Shown in pieces: positions 10,501 through 17,287 of a stretch of DNA of 64,000 bases (position 1 is the first letter of the stretch; every line of letters begins with the position of its first letter). Origin of the DNA: a virus. The DNA is taken from positions 17,637-81,636 of the IMG/VR virus record IMGVR_UViG_3300047497_000079; one strand, written 5' to 3'. Below the pieces are notes generated by a model. That model was given only the letters and a program-made list of their open reading frames with translations, searched no databases and had not been told where the DNA came from. The translations under genes were made by a program, and so were the position numbers.

Positions 10501-10815
10501 ACCGACTTGCCTGTGTATGTAAAGCTATCCAATTTCCAAGATACGCTTGCGACGAATGACCATAATTGGGTTCAACTCGTGCCGGATGGCACAGCTTATT
10601 CGGACGCGACCGATCCGACGGATTACATAGAATATACCTATAACTTGCCTTCTTCGGTTATGACGGGTCCTGATGGTGGTTACCAGTACGTCGGTCCTAA
10701 CAACGTGACGTTCTCTTCATTCCGAAACTACATAATCAAGATCGTGATGATTTCCGATGATTCTTCCAATGTTCCGCTCCTAAGTAATATGAGAGCGGTC
10801 TGTCTCCAGATGTAG
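4522..10815 (+). CDS. Giant baseplate/tail protein with DUF4815 N-terminus
   Basis: 2097 residues, the largest gene here. Residues ~20-65 (DETKDYERVLFKPTVGLQTR, ELNALQTYIQ) are the hallmark of the DUF4815 family, found beside wedge genes in large T4-like phages and regarded as a baseplate or fibre-anchoring protein. The rest is almost entirely Ser/Thr/Asn/Gly/Val-rich with few Lys, as in repeated beta domains, and contains short recurring motifs such as NTxVTGANTIF and VxGxTSN. It probably replaces several T4 wedge/fibre-attachment proteins (gp7, gp10). It is preceded by a late promoter and followed 7 nt later by a small coiled-coil gene. Confidence 0.8.
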   Translation: MANTSNTNSADNTVPWIDTNLSEYPYFDDTDETKDYERVLFKPTVGLQTRELNALQTYIQKQNARVTSSIFQDGTRIKGGSFNIDLNANYVRLQDNDQFGHAVNVTNFANTVITGATSGVKAHVSLVQAGTQAASPNTNLLIVKYTAASSSNNSVTTFTPGEIISSDTGFTATVINLTSALGSASTMKVDDGIFFCKGFPVRFSKSSIILDPASSTPSCRVGIIVNENIVNYEEDPTLLSNAAGFNNYNAPGADRLQLLPELTILGLTESVPSNFSQICVLSNGVIQSVNQPDTLSNVMDVLAQRQYETTGNFVANGMNLSVVECLDSGINNGYLSANNGGNTYQLAVGVQPGYAFVKGYNVQYYVTQWDLIDKGIDYVNVDSVTIQTNYGNYANVKQLAGYFDTVNGTPVSLYSANQYALSNNTYVSGSYNGSIIGTARVREVELQTGNYDDAAATFNVYLYDVKMTANDFSAVCSIVSNTGVCDIIPDASSNTAYLYDASFDDAVFPIANQAIRTIRNANGNVVNSYEFTQSFPVTIASSGTFTVATGSSSETFPYSPGLLNSTQVQDFMVVLQGSANVALQGTVTTVNGNTTVTGANTIFSTQLRESDKINVGGNLYRVANVNSNTSLTLWHPATSNATSSFSKQYISGDIVPFNVNGTSGTARTITASSSTSAAFNLEETLSNNVSAVVFCKLIKANATEKKKHLNNAYVIIDTTTHSANTVGPYSLGFADIYSVISCRTSANAFVNVTDGTDVSSYFLFNTGQNDDLYGLGSMSIANTSVVLDRYLLVNVAFFSHDFSQGSCFFTVDSYPVDDTTYTSNSTIRTELIPYFQSPSDGTLYSLRQCIDFRPALVNTAANSATISGATTNPSANSTLNVPSGGLHFPVIDSNFTSSFSYYQGRVDLVTLTPTGGLNVIRGAPADSPVTPQTPSSTMALGTVQVPPYPSLANTVTTSWLGSKGYTMQMIGALETRIAALEYYSSLNLLEQSTSALQILDSNGLNRFKNGFIADNFSGSNIVNVYDVEYLCSIDTTNQLCRPRFYLNQVKLDYDQVHSNNCVTSANAVSLILASNNTTFVAGQAFQTNSASGTVVATHGNRVYLENIIGTFAANSYTLETNSSPTTYQITSVVPSVNGSLLTLPWTNYLAIQQPYATETRNAAGLEWDWVGNVTLYPPSDYWVDTNQSADVVLNVGDQNDNWEANNGWVTTWNSWQTVWTGTSTSNTTTTQITVNSASDLTDITAVAQYVINGGTLTLGRLGGNYGLSTIESRWSSFFSDNEPLQGVIAWLQEELSRYGSSGVETVTIQNGVSTTNTVQTRTGTSSLTTYSEQTSTVGDYVIDTSLNPYMRSQAIVFVATGMKPNAQLYPFFDNIAVSQYCAPLANVSFQNSLISVANTNAYIPLQSSLDQALATGIEVPTLGDPLISDANGNVIGVFYLPDNPNRQFNVGSVVFRLSDSLVNSNTVGDVTTSAEATYSAYGITDTTSNLIVSTQVASTQTQSVTQTQTLSSTTTTSQVVAAALYEPIVQSFSVPLPSSETAEGVFVTRLDLFFQTADPVQPVTISLVALDPSTAQVTSTTIPLSTKILYPGDINVSADGTVPTPFYFDSPIYLTAGQMYGFKIFPGGSNPNYNVWVATLGQTDVSTGIQVIQNPASGNLFVSSNDQTYTAVTNQQVKFNLYVAQFNTSVQGSAVLYNDPQEYLQLSSNTGGAYFMTGEPIFGPTTITLSNVANGTPVVGDIVRGSTSNTSGYITAVSNNVLTVTPWANQLGASYFSNDAMTILYANGSATGITSNTISVTFPSGLQSSSSLGTLVLNTMSNTQFQVNNTIVGQFAGLSSVLNSFGNIQYDVYQPTISSLVFPKTSIAWAAKTTSNTGTLDSSYNACVVNNNNNCLGQRVIYTNTYEKNMLGDHSFKLNGILSTSDAYLSPVIDLTRSGVILVGNIINNVTTNETTPHAGQAAAKYVTRLATLDANMDAEDIVVYVTAYRPPGTDLPVYVKLSNFQDTLATNDHNWVQLVPDGTAYSDATDPTDYIEYTYNLPSSVMTGPDGGYQYVGPNNVTFSSFRNYIIKIVMISDDSSNVPLLSNMRAVCLQM

Positions 10816-10822
10816 GTGACAG

Positions 10823-11041
10823 TTGCCAGAGTTTATTAAAGTCGTAAATGCCGACCACTGCATCAGAGACAAAAAAAGCAAGTGCGTCTCGTCAACAAAT
10901 GTTGCTGCTCTAAAGCAGTACAAACGTAACAAAGCCACGGTCGCTTCCCGTGATAATCGAATAAATAATTTGGAGACCGAAATCTCCGAACTTAAAGAAT
11001 TAGTCCAACAAATAGCGAATGTCGTACTTAAACACAGTTAG
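10823..11041 (+). CDS. Small coiled-coil protein between baseplate and fibre genes
   Basis: 72 residues with a TTG start 7 nt after the giant gene. The C-terminal half (DNRINNLETEISELKELVQQ) is a clear heptad coiled coil. The 3' end overlaps the fibre gene by 23 nt, so the two are coupled. Similar short coiled-coil proteins sit in front of fibre genes in other T4-like phages; a role in trimerising or attaching fibres is inferred. Confidence 0.65.
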   Translation: MPEFIKVVNADHCIRDKKSKCVSSTNVAALKQYKRNKATVASRDNRINNLETEISELKELVQQIANVVLKHS

Positions 11042-12443
11042 CCTATCTAATACCGTCAATGATTATGTGAATGCACTCGACGCGGCAATCGGATGGATAA
11101 ATTCCGTTACCACGGGTCTCAATGTCGTCACGGCAAATTCGATCTCGGCTAATTCTGGAAGCATCTTATCGCTAGGTGCGAACTCCGTTTCTGCCAATTC
11201 CTTAGCCGTCGTAAATACGTTAACTCTCGGGGGTGTTAACGTCGCCATTCAGAGTACCAATATCATTGGCGCGGGTCTTATTTCCGGTTCGGGCAATCTT
11301 GCTGCCAATGTGACCCTAACGGTAACGGCCGCCGCAGGGTCGGATATCAACGCTGGAACGAATAATTCGATTGTTGTGACGCCCTATGCGCTCGCACAGT
11401 CAAATTTGAGCATTAGTGCCTTGAATCTAAAGGCTCCGTTGGCATCCCCGGCCTTGACCGGAACGCCCACGGCACCCACCCCGGCCAATACGTCGAATGC
11501 AAACACCGTGGCTACGACGGCGTTTGTCAACAATGTACTTTCGAGCTATGCTTCTCTAAATGCACCTACTTTTTCAGGTGTTCCTTCGTGTAGTACCGCC
11601 GCTATTGGTGCAGCCAATAGCCAAATTGCAACTACTTATTTTGTCGCGCAGTCTGTAGCTACCATAAATTCTCCAGCATTGACGGGAACACCGACAGCTC
11701 CCACCCCCGCAAATACGTCCAATGCCAATACAATTGCTACGACAGCTTACGTAAAAAATAATTTGGCCTCTTATCTACCGCTATCAGGTGGAACAGTGAC
11801 TGGTTCATTGGGTGTTACCGGTTCATTGACCGTTAACACTGGTAGTCTAGGGAATACATATGCCTCTGGTTTAACCCTTTACTCAAGTGATTATACGGGC
11901 AATTCGACTTCACCAACAGAATTAGTCATTCAAACCAATGGCGTGACGGGAAATTGGCAGATTAATCTATGGAATGGATCTGGATCGACCGGAAGTCTTA
12001 ATTTTGGAATGCCATCAGTAACAGCGACAACCCCTTCTTTTGGAGATAACTCTACTAAATTAGCGACCACGGCTTTTGTCAGCCAAGCTATTTCTAATTC
12101 TTCAAGTATTGCGTTTCTGAACAAAACTGCACAGAGCTTTTCAGGAGGATTTAGGGTAACCTCTTATAGCGTAGGGACCGGTTCGTTTACGTGCGACCCT
12201 GGAAACGGTCCTTATCAATATGTCACGAATAATGGAAGCATGACGATTACCGCTCCATCTTATGATGGCGGATTTGATCTCCTAATTACCAATACGAGTA
12301 CGCCAGGTGTCGTAGCATTTTCAGGCTTCACAGTAAATAGTTCAACTGGTGATACAATCACAACATCCGCAAGTGCTGAGTTTATCGTTTCAATTAGACG
12401 CATAAATGGCGTATCTACATACTTTGTAAAGGCACTTCAGTAA
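11019..12443 (+). CDS. Tail fibre protein with Stf-type repeats
   Basis: 474 residues. Two copies of the phage side-tail-fibre repeat SPALTGTPTAPTP...ANTSNAN...ATTAFVNN (~140-180 and ~225-260), a third partial copy near 345, and a GGTVTGSLGVTGSLTVN block are visible. The first 110 residues carry SANS/NSxSAN repeats. The C-terminal ~100 residues differ from any repeat and may be the tip. The protein likely forms a trimeric fibre contacting the cell surface. Confidence 0.85.
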   Translation: MSYLNTVSLSNTVNDYVNALDAAIGWINSVTTGLNVVTANSISANSGSILSLGANSVSANSLAVVNTLTLGGVNVAIQSTNIIGAGLISGSGNLAANVTLTVTAAAGSDINAGTNNSIVVTPYALAQSNLSISALNLKAPLASPALTGTPTAPTPANTSNANTVATTAFVNNVLSSYASLNAPTFSGVPSCSTAAIGAANSQIATTYFVAQSVATINSPALTGTPTAPTPANTSNANTIATTAYVKNNLASYLPLSGGTVTGSLGVTGSLTVNTGSLGNTYASGLTLYSSDYTGNSTSPTELVIQTNGVTGNWQINLWNGSGSTGSLNFGMPSVTATTPSFGDNSTKLATTAFVSQAISNSSSIAFLNKTAQSFSGGFRVTSYSVGTGSFTCDPGNGPYQYVTNNGSMTITAPSYDGGFDLLITNTSTPGVVAFSGFTVNSSTGDTITTSASAEFIVSIRRINGVSTYFVKALQ

Positions 12444-12444
12444 C

Positions 12445-13524
12445 ATGTTTTTCCCGGTCGGCATCTTTGGGGGGACGACGCCATATTCAAATACTTGGAA
12501 TGAAATTTCTTCTTATCCCATAAGTGTAGGTGGTCTATCTGCTGTTACACTTTCTAACAATTATGTAATAGCCTTTGGTGGAAATTTCCCGATTACTCCA
12601 GAGACTTATGCAAGTGTGTCGACTTCTACTACATCATATGGTTATTCTGTTGTCACCAATTCTTGGAGTGAATTGGCAAACGTACCTTTGGGTATATGTT
12701 TCAATGGAGTAGCTGTTCTCTCCAACAATAGTGTTGTTACTGTAGGCGGTTCTTGGTCTAACTCGGGATATTATTCAGGAAGCTCCGCTTATTGGAATTA
12801 TTATTCTTTACTAGAACCGACAAGCAATTGTTACTTATATAGTCCTAGCGCAAATTCTTGGAGTGCATTCTCATCTTATCCAATTGCAGCAACGGGTGTA
12901 ACTTGTTCAACACTTTTAAATGGCAATGTTTTAGCTGTAGGCGGTGATGCTTGGAGTTACAGTCAAAATTTATCAACCCAAGTCAATTATGTTAATGAAA
13001 CCTTTATCACTCAGTCGTGTTATCTTCTTAATGGTAACACTTGGAATAGTGCAGCATCTTACCCAATTCCTATTACGAATGCAGGTTCAGCAAGATTTCC
13101 AAATGGTTCCGTTTTAGTGGTCGGTGGATTTACAAATAACTCAATAGCTACGACATCATGTTATCGATATGATCCGTCACCAAATACGTGGACACAAGTA
13201 AGCCATTTACCATTATCGCTTGGCTTTGTAAGTTGTTCACCTTTAAGAGATGGTACTGTATTAGCAGTTGGTGGTGCTTCCAGTAAAACGACAGCACCTT
13301 CGTCTGTGACATATAGATTTACTCCAAGCAGCAATACTTGGAGTAATGTTTCATCCTGCCCTTTAGGCGCAGGTGCCGTAGGGCTTACCAATTTAGCTAA
13401 TGGTTCCGTTATCGCCGTCACCGGTGCTACAGGATTTGATTTAGCTGTGCAGGAAGATGGAAACGACGATGTATCCTGTACTTTAGTTTCTTCCGTGACA
13501 AACTTGGGTTATAGATATGATTGA
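12445..13524 (+). CDS. Six-bladed kelch propeller, putative receptor-binding protein
   Basis: 359 residues starting one base after the fibre stop. Six units of the kelch pattern are visible: SNTWNEISSYPI, TNSWSELANVPL, ANSWSAFSSYPI, GNTWNSAASYPI, PNTWTQVSHLPL and SNTWSNVSSCPL, each followed by an AVGG- or AFGG-type strand. This predicts a complete six-bladed beta-propeller covering the whole protein, with no separate trimerisation domain. Base composition is more AT-rich than the wedge genes, as in frequently exchanged host-range genes. Receptor binding is inferred from position after the fibre gene. Confidence 0.8.
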   Translation: MFFPVGIFGGTTPYSNTWNEISSYPISVGGLSAVTLSNNYVIAFGGNFPITPETYASVSTSTTSYGYSVVTNSWSELANVPLGICFNGVAVLSNNSVVTVGGSWSNSGYYSGSSAYWNYYSLLEPTSNCYLYSPSANSWSAFSSYPIAATGVTCSTLLNGNVLAVGGDAWSYSQNLSTQVNYVNETFITQSCYLLNGNTWNSAASYPIPITNAGSARFPNGSVLVVGGFTNNSIATTSCYRYDPSPNTWTQVSHLPLSLGFVSCSPLRDGTVLAVGGASSKTTAPSSVTYRFTPSSNTWSNVSSCPLGAGAVGLTNLANGSVIAVTGATGFDLAVQEDGNDDVSCTLVSSVTNLGYRYD

Positions 13525-13531
13525 ATAAATA
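13524..13531 (+). promoter_or_regulatory. T4-type late promoter (AATAAATA), leaderless spacing
   Basis: AATAAATA ending 5 nt before the endolysin ATG at 13537. It lies over the end of the kelch gene. Confidence 0.7.
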
Positions 13532-13536
13532 ATTGC

Positions 13537-14160
13537 ATGAATAATATCATTCCACTTCTCACTTTTGCATGGGCATGTGATCAAATCCTCGTTTACGAGG
13601 GTTCCGAATATACCGACGATCCCGATGACGCCGGTGGTCCCACTAAATGGGGTGTGACGCTCGAAGATTACCGCGAGAACATCAATCCACAGGGCACCGC
13701 GAATGACATCAAGAATTTGTCACGCGATACCGCTATTCAAGATTATAAGCTGCATTACTGGGACCCCATAAAGGGAGACGACCTGCCATTCTATATGGCT
13801 TTCCTCATCTTCGATTTCGGGGTCAATTCCGGTATCGGTCATGCCGTGAAATATGCTCAGGCCGTTATGAACATCACTCAGGACGGTTCCGTAGGCCCTG
13901 TGTTTGAAGCGGCCGCCGCCGCGTTCAATCCTACGACTTTCATCGAACAGTTTTCCGCTGCCAAGGAAACGTTTTATCGAGGTCTCGGTAACTTCTGGAA
14001 ATATGGATCGGGATGGCTGTCTAGGGCCGAGACCTCCAAGGCCCTTGCTACGGCAATTGTCACCGAATTCGGTGCGGCCAAAGTCACCCCTGATGATACG
14101 ACTACGGAGGACACTCCGGACGTCGCTCAAGGCGACCTCCTGGTTAAGAGTACTCAATAA
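13537..14160 (+). CDS. Endolysin, GH108 N-acetylmuramidase
   Basis: 207 residues. The N-terminus carries the GH108 signature, VYEGSEYTDDPDDAGG then PTKWGVT, with the expected catalytic Glu at residue 21 in the E-G motif, and a following peptidoglycan-binding-3-like part (DFGVNSGIGHAVKYAQ). These enzymes cut the glycan backbone of peptidoglycan at lysis. There is no signal peptide, so a holin is needed for export. The C-terminal ~30 residues (Thr/Asp-rich) are an unusual tail. A late promoter ends 5 nt before the start and a strong bidirectional terminator follows immediately. Confidence 0.9.
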   Translation: MNNIIPLLTFAWACDQILVYEGSEYTDDPDDAGGPTKWGVTLEDYRENINPQGTANDIKNLSRDTAIQDYKLHYWDPIKGDDLPFYMAFLIFDFGVNSGIGHAVKYAQAVMNITQDGSVGPVFEAAAAAFNPTTFIEQFSAAKETFYRGLGNFWKYGSGWLSRAETSKALATAIVTEFGAAKVTPDDTTTEDTPDVAQGDLLVKSTQ

Positions 14161-14190
14161 AAAAGCGGCGGTATCACCCGCCGCTTTTTG
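14161..14190 (+). terminator. Bidirectional intrinsic terminator after the endolysin
   Basis: Stem AAGCGGCGG/CCGCCGCTT (14163-14171 with 14178-14186), 6-nt loop, T-tract on the plus strand and A-tract upstream, so it also works for the convergent gene ending at 14208. Confidence 0.9.
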
Positions 14191-14207
14191 TTTGCGCGTC
14201 AGCTCGT

Positions 14208-14462
14208 CTAATTCATAACACGCCGGCGGGATCCATTGGAATTCGCCCCGCCTTTCCTTCCTGCCGCGGCCGCTAAGTCCCTATTGAGGGAAAACGAGCG
14301 CTTTTCGTTGGATACGTTCAACCCACCCTTCCGTCCAGCCCTCACCGCCAAGTCCCGATCCTTGGAAAACGCGCGATCTTTTGCTTTGACCGCATGTCCT
14401 CCCATCGCTGCAATTTTTCTCCGTTTTTCGAGGTCCATGGACGCAAAGCCTCTGCTCTTCAT
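14208..14462 (-). CDS. KGG-repeat stress protein
   Basis: 84 residues. Three repeats of the general-stress (KGG, con-10/GsiB) motif are visible: RRKIAAMGGHAVKAKDRAF, LAVRAGRKGGLNVSNEKRSF and LAAAAGRKGGANSNGSRR. These are hydrophilic proteins linked to desiccation and acid stress in bacteria and are common in alphaproteobacteria. The ATG at 14462 is preferred to an upstream TTG because AGGA lies 9 nt before it. A host-derived gene in a late region could help protect packaged DNA or the infected cell; that is speculation. Confidence 0.8.
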   Translation of the reverse strand: MKSRGFASMDLEKRRKIAAMGGHAVKAKDRAFSKDRDLAVRAGRKGGLNVSNEKRSFSLNRDLAAAAGRKGGANSNGSRRRVMN

Positions 14463-14495
14463 GATCAACTATCCTTTCGATTAGCTTGCCGGATC

Positions 14496-14503
14496 AATAA
14501 ATA
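14496..14503 (+). promoter_or_regulatory. T4-type late promoter (AATAAATA)
   Basis: AATAAATA 32 nt before the gp13 ATG. The leader contains a small hairpin (CTCGAA/TTCGAG). Confidence 0.6.
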
Positions 14504-14535
14504 CTCGAAGCAAGTTCGAGCGAGAACTCAAATAT

Positions 14536-15276
14536 ATGACGAAACCTACCAACCGGGAAGAGCTAAAGTGTTATGCGCTAAGAGCACTTGGTCAACCTGT
14601 TATTAACGTAAATGTGTCTGATGATCAGTTGGAGGACCGTCTCGACGATGCCTTGAGCATCTTCCGGGAATGGCATCATCTTGGGACGGTGCGTGGCTAT
14701 CTGAAATACCAGATGCAGGCCCAGGATATCACTAACGAGTATCTCACTCTCCCTGAAAACGTTCAGGAGGTCACGCGGCTGCTAAACTACGATACATCCT
14801 ATGGAGCGGCTCTGTTTTCACCAATCCCGTACGCCAAATATACATATATGTATAATTACAATTTCGGCGGCGGCGCGGGGCAGATCTATGGATATTCGGT
14901 CGCTCTATCGAACCTGGAGCAGCTCGACGAGCAGCTCGGCCAGAAGATGGATTTTCAGTACAATCGCTATAATAACCAGCTCTTCATCGAGACCGATTGG
15001 GTCGACTTTCAGGCTGGGAATTACCTCGTCATGGAGGCTTATTTCACCCAGGACGTGGAAGGCATGTATGGCGACATCTGGCTTCAGCGCTATTTCACGG
15101 CGCTCGTTAAGAAACAGTGGGGCAACAACCTCGGAAAGTATTCGAACATACAGCTCTTGAACGGAATCACGTTCAACGGTGAGCAGATCATGGCTCAGGC
15201 CGAAGCCGACATCGAAAAACTGACAGAGGACCTGGAGAAGAAGTTCACGCTTCCGGCTATTGGTTTGATTTACTAA
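14536..15276 (+). CDS. 13: Neck protein, T4 gp13-like
   Basis: 246 residues (T4 gp13 is 309). The N-terminus EELKCYALRALGQPVINVNV and DDQLEDRLDDALSIFREWH aligns with T4 ELKDVILRRLGAPIINVEL...DCIQRALELYGEYH, and the C-terminus GITFNGEQIMAQAEADIEKL with [20 protein letters not shown]. gp13 forms the neck ring joining the head portal to the tail. The gene heads a run with two capsid-targeted proteins and gp14, expressed from the late promoter 32 nt upstream. Confidence 0.88.
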   Translation: MTKPTNREELKCYALRALGQPVINVNVSDDQLEDRLDDALSIFREWHHLGTVRGYLKYQMQAQDITNEYLTLPENVQEVTRLLNYDTSYGAALFSPIPYAKYTYMYNYNFGGGAGQIYGYSVALSNLEQLDEQLGQKMDFQYNRYNNQLFIETDWVDFQAGNYLVMEAYFTQDVEGMYGDIWLQRYFTALVKKQWGNNLGKYSNIQLLNGITFNGEQIMAQAEADIEKLTEDLEKKFTLPAIGLIY

Positions 15277-15668
15277 TGCTTGGATTTGCGCAGTTTGTAA
15301 GGGAAGAGATCGGTGACCCTTTAAACTCCGATCACATGACACATCACTTGCCTCATTCGCCTTATGGTGATCATTCGAACCCCAGAGGCTTGCTCAAGCT
15401 TTTTGCTGCCACACGGGCCAAAGCTACCGCGCGTAGGTCTGAACCTGAGAACGTGCCTTTGCACCGTATACGGGCGACCAATAAATACATTGGCAAAAAG
15501 CGTGGCAAGTACGACGCCTTCCCCGATCACGAAGAGCCGGTCCTCGCGAAGGTTCTAGGCACTTATCATATCCTCGACGGTCATCATCGTATTCATAGAG
15601 CCGTCGAGAAACGTGCTAAGTCCGTTCGGGCTCATGTCTACCATGTGAAGAAACACGAGGTAGAGTGA
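15276..15668 (+). CDS. ParB-like domain protein with capsid-targeting N-terminus
   Basis: 130 residues; its ATG overlaps the gp13 stop (TAATG). The N-terminus MLGFAQFVREE fits the capsid-targeting pattern with cleavage after V-R-E. The C-terminal part has YHILDGHHRIHRAVEKR, the DGHHR motif of the ParB N-terminal / sulfiredoxin-like fold, which binds nucleotides (CTPase, kinase or nuclease activities are known). The middle is Arg-rich. It may act on DNA or nucleotides just after injection; the enzymatic activity cannot be read from the sequence. Confidence 0.7.
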   Translation: MLGFAQFVREEIGDPLNSDHMTHHLPHSPYGDHSNPRGLLKLFAATRAKATARRSEPENVPLHRIRATNKYIGKKRGKYDAFPDHEEPVLAKVLGTYHILDGHHRIHRAVEKRAKSVRAHVYHVKKHEVE

Positions 15669-16090
15669 TGAAGTCTTTTCATCGATTCGTTGTTGAAGTT
15701 AATGAGTTTGAGCGCTTGCATCCGCGCGACGATAATGGACAATTTACGGATAAAATCATACAGGGCATGAGGGAGCTTGACCGCCATTTTGATAGAGCAG
15801 GTGATTACCTAGAGAGGAAATATGGTAATAGTTTCAGGAAAGCGATGGATAAGGAGATAAATCGCCCTACTTCGGATGCTATGAAAGATCTGGCTCTATC
15901 AATGGTTCCAGGATATGGTCTCTATAAACAAGCAAAGAAGTTCAGTCAAATAGCAAATGCTAGAGGTTATCGCTGGTATTATCCTAAATACGATCCTATG
16001 TTGGATAAACGGCTTACTCCAAAAGAGAGAAAAAAACTTTTGAAAGGCAAACAGTCTGGGTTGTCAAAAAAGCCGACATTAAGAAAATAA
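15668..16090 (+). CDS. Basic internal protein candidate with capsid-targeting N-terminus
   Basis: 140 residues; ATG at 15668 in a TGATG overlap with the previous stop, preferred to the GTG one codon upstream. It starts MKSFHRFVVEVNEF (cleavage V-V-E|V), then HPRDDNGQFTDK, a motif seen in phage head-associated proteins. The C-terminus is very basic (KERKKLLKGKQSGLSKK). It is co-transcribed with the neck genes. The predicted role is as a head-packaged, DNA-binding protein. Confidence 0.65.
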   Translation: MKSFHRFVVEVNEFERLHPRDDNGQFTDKIIQGMRELDRHFDRAGDYLERKYGNSFRKAMDKEINRPTSDAMKDLALSMVPGYGLYKQAKKFSQIANARGYRWYYPKYDPMLDKRLTPKERKKLLKGKQSGLSKKPTLRK

Positions 16091-16091
16091 T

Positions 16092-16910
16092 ATGCCTTTA
16101 AATCCTTATTTTCAGAACTACACTAGCCTAAATGAGATGAATCTCTTACGTGCGCTTACCGAAGAGGCCATCCAGATCGGTGGCATCCTCGTCTATTACA
16201 TGCCGCGTACGGCTGGTTATGTTGATCCCCTGCTAGGGGAAGACTCGCTGTCCGAATACCCCTTGTGCGTCGACATGGAAGCCTTCCCGGAGACCATAGA
16301 GAACTGGGGCGGCACAGGCGAACTCATCTCACGCTTCACCGGCCTCACGTTCGACGAGAAGCTTACTCTATCCATCGCGCAGCACCGCTGGGCGCAAGAG
16401 CGCAACGAGATGCTCTATTTCACGACGGCCGAGATGATCACCTACGCCGGCACGAACCTGTTCACGCTCACCGGGGGTGTCGAACAGTCGTCCTCGGGCT
16501 ATGTGCTGCCGAACGTCCCGAAGGAAAACGATCTCATCTTCATCCCGACCTTCAACCGGATCTTCGTCATCAACCACGTCGACCGTGACAAGGACTTCTT
16601 CCCCCTTGGCGTGCTGCCGACATACACCCTTACCTGCGGTGTATGGGATTACTCATCCGAACGGCTGTCTACGGGCTTCACGGGCATCGATATCTTCCAG
16701 ACCCAGTATTCGACCGATGTCCTCTCACAGGGTCAGATCATAGATGCTACGGGCAACAACGTCCTCACGTCCTCGGGCGATCTCCTCATCGACAATACCG
16801 ATACGCTCGACAACGATCCTTTCGCGGGTAACGACGAGATCCAAGGCACGGCAGATGTGTCGGTTATCTGCGATGAAGACAATCCCCTGGCCGGGAAGAA
16901 AACGTATTAA
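16092..16910 (+). CDS. 14: Neck protein, T4 gp14-like
   Basis: 272 residues (T4 gp14 is 256). Residues ~20-50 (LTEEAIQIGGILVYYMPR) match the gp14 block ESIQMRGVECYYVPRE, then LLGEDSL (T4 IFGEDL), FTGLTFDEKLTLSIAQHRW (T4 FGMTVQDELTISI), and KENDLIFIPTFNRIFVINHV (T4 EGDLIYFPMDNSLFEINWV). gp14 completes the neck with gp13. Base composition is higher in GC than the genes either side. Confidence 0.87.
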   Translation: MPLNPYFQNYTSLNEMNLLRALTEEAIQIGGILVYYMPRTAGYVDPLLGEDSLSEYPLCVDMEAFPETIENWGGTGELISRFTGLTFDEKLTLSIAQHRWAQERNEMLYFTTAEMITYAGTNLFTLTGGVEQSSSGYVLPNVPKENDLIFIPTFNRIFVINHVDRDKDFFPLGVLPTYTLTCGVWDYSSERLSTGFTGIDIFQTQYSTDVLSQGQIIDATGNNVLTSSGDLLIDNTDTLDNDPFAGNDEIQGTADVSVICDEDNPLAGKKTY

Positions 16911-16924
16911 AAGGAATAACGGCA

Positions 16925-17269
16925 ATGAATAAAAAAATGGAGCAAACTGCTGCCAGACACAAGTCGAGAGCATTGCATCACCACAGAGAATATGTGGAAC
17001 ATAGTATTTTAGCTGATCATCATAAAAAACAAGCAGAACATTTTCAGCAAAAAGCACAACATCACTGGGACAAAGCTCATGCTTCTGCTTATGGAACTAA
17101 AGAATATGAACAACATTTTCGTGAAGCGAGAGCACATGAACATGTAGCTGGCTATCATTACAACCATTCTAATGATGCCAGCAACAAGGCTAGTAATCAT
17201 AATATTCTGTATAAACATTATCGTAAGGCCCATGCAACCTTGATGCGGTCTGCTAAAAAACTGAAGTGA
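16925..17269 (+). CDS. His/Lys-rich helical protein
   Basis: 114 residues with about 20 His, arranged as A-x-x-H-x-x-x-A repeats (AARHKSRALHHHREYVEHS, AEHFQQKAQHHWDKAHA). It is predicted fully helical and positively charged. It resembles the middle of the product at 51132-51845 in composition and repeat pattern, but lacks a capsid-targeting start. It could bind DNA or metal in the head; the function is unknown. Confidence 0.6.
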   Translation: MNKKMEQTAARHKSRALHHHREYVEHSILADHHKKQAEHFQQKAQHHWDKAHASAYGTKEYEQHFREARAHEHVAGYHYNHSNDASNKASNHNILYKHYRKAHATLMRSAKKLK

Positions 17270-17275
17270 TGTTCA

Positions 17276-17283
17276 TATAAATA
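17276..17283 (+). promoter_or_regulatory. T4-type late promoter, perfect TATAAATA, leaderless spacing
   Basis: Exact TATAAATA ending 4 nt before the gp15 ATG at 17288. It is the clearest case of a consensus late promoter with no room for a leader. Confidence 0.75.
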
Positions 17284-17287
17284 GTAG

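Noticed and set aside
13720-14157. 145-codon minus-strand frame under the endolysin
   Set aside because: Antisense shadow of the GH108 gene; codon pattern is that of a shadow frame.
15479-15486. AATAAATA within the ParB-like gene, and similar boxes near 23100 and 26350
   Set aside because: They lie inside coding sequence and do not precede a credible start; only boxes before start codons were listed as promoters.
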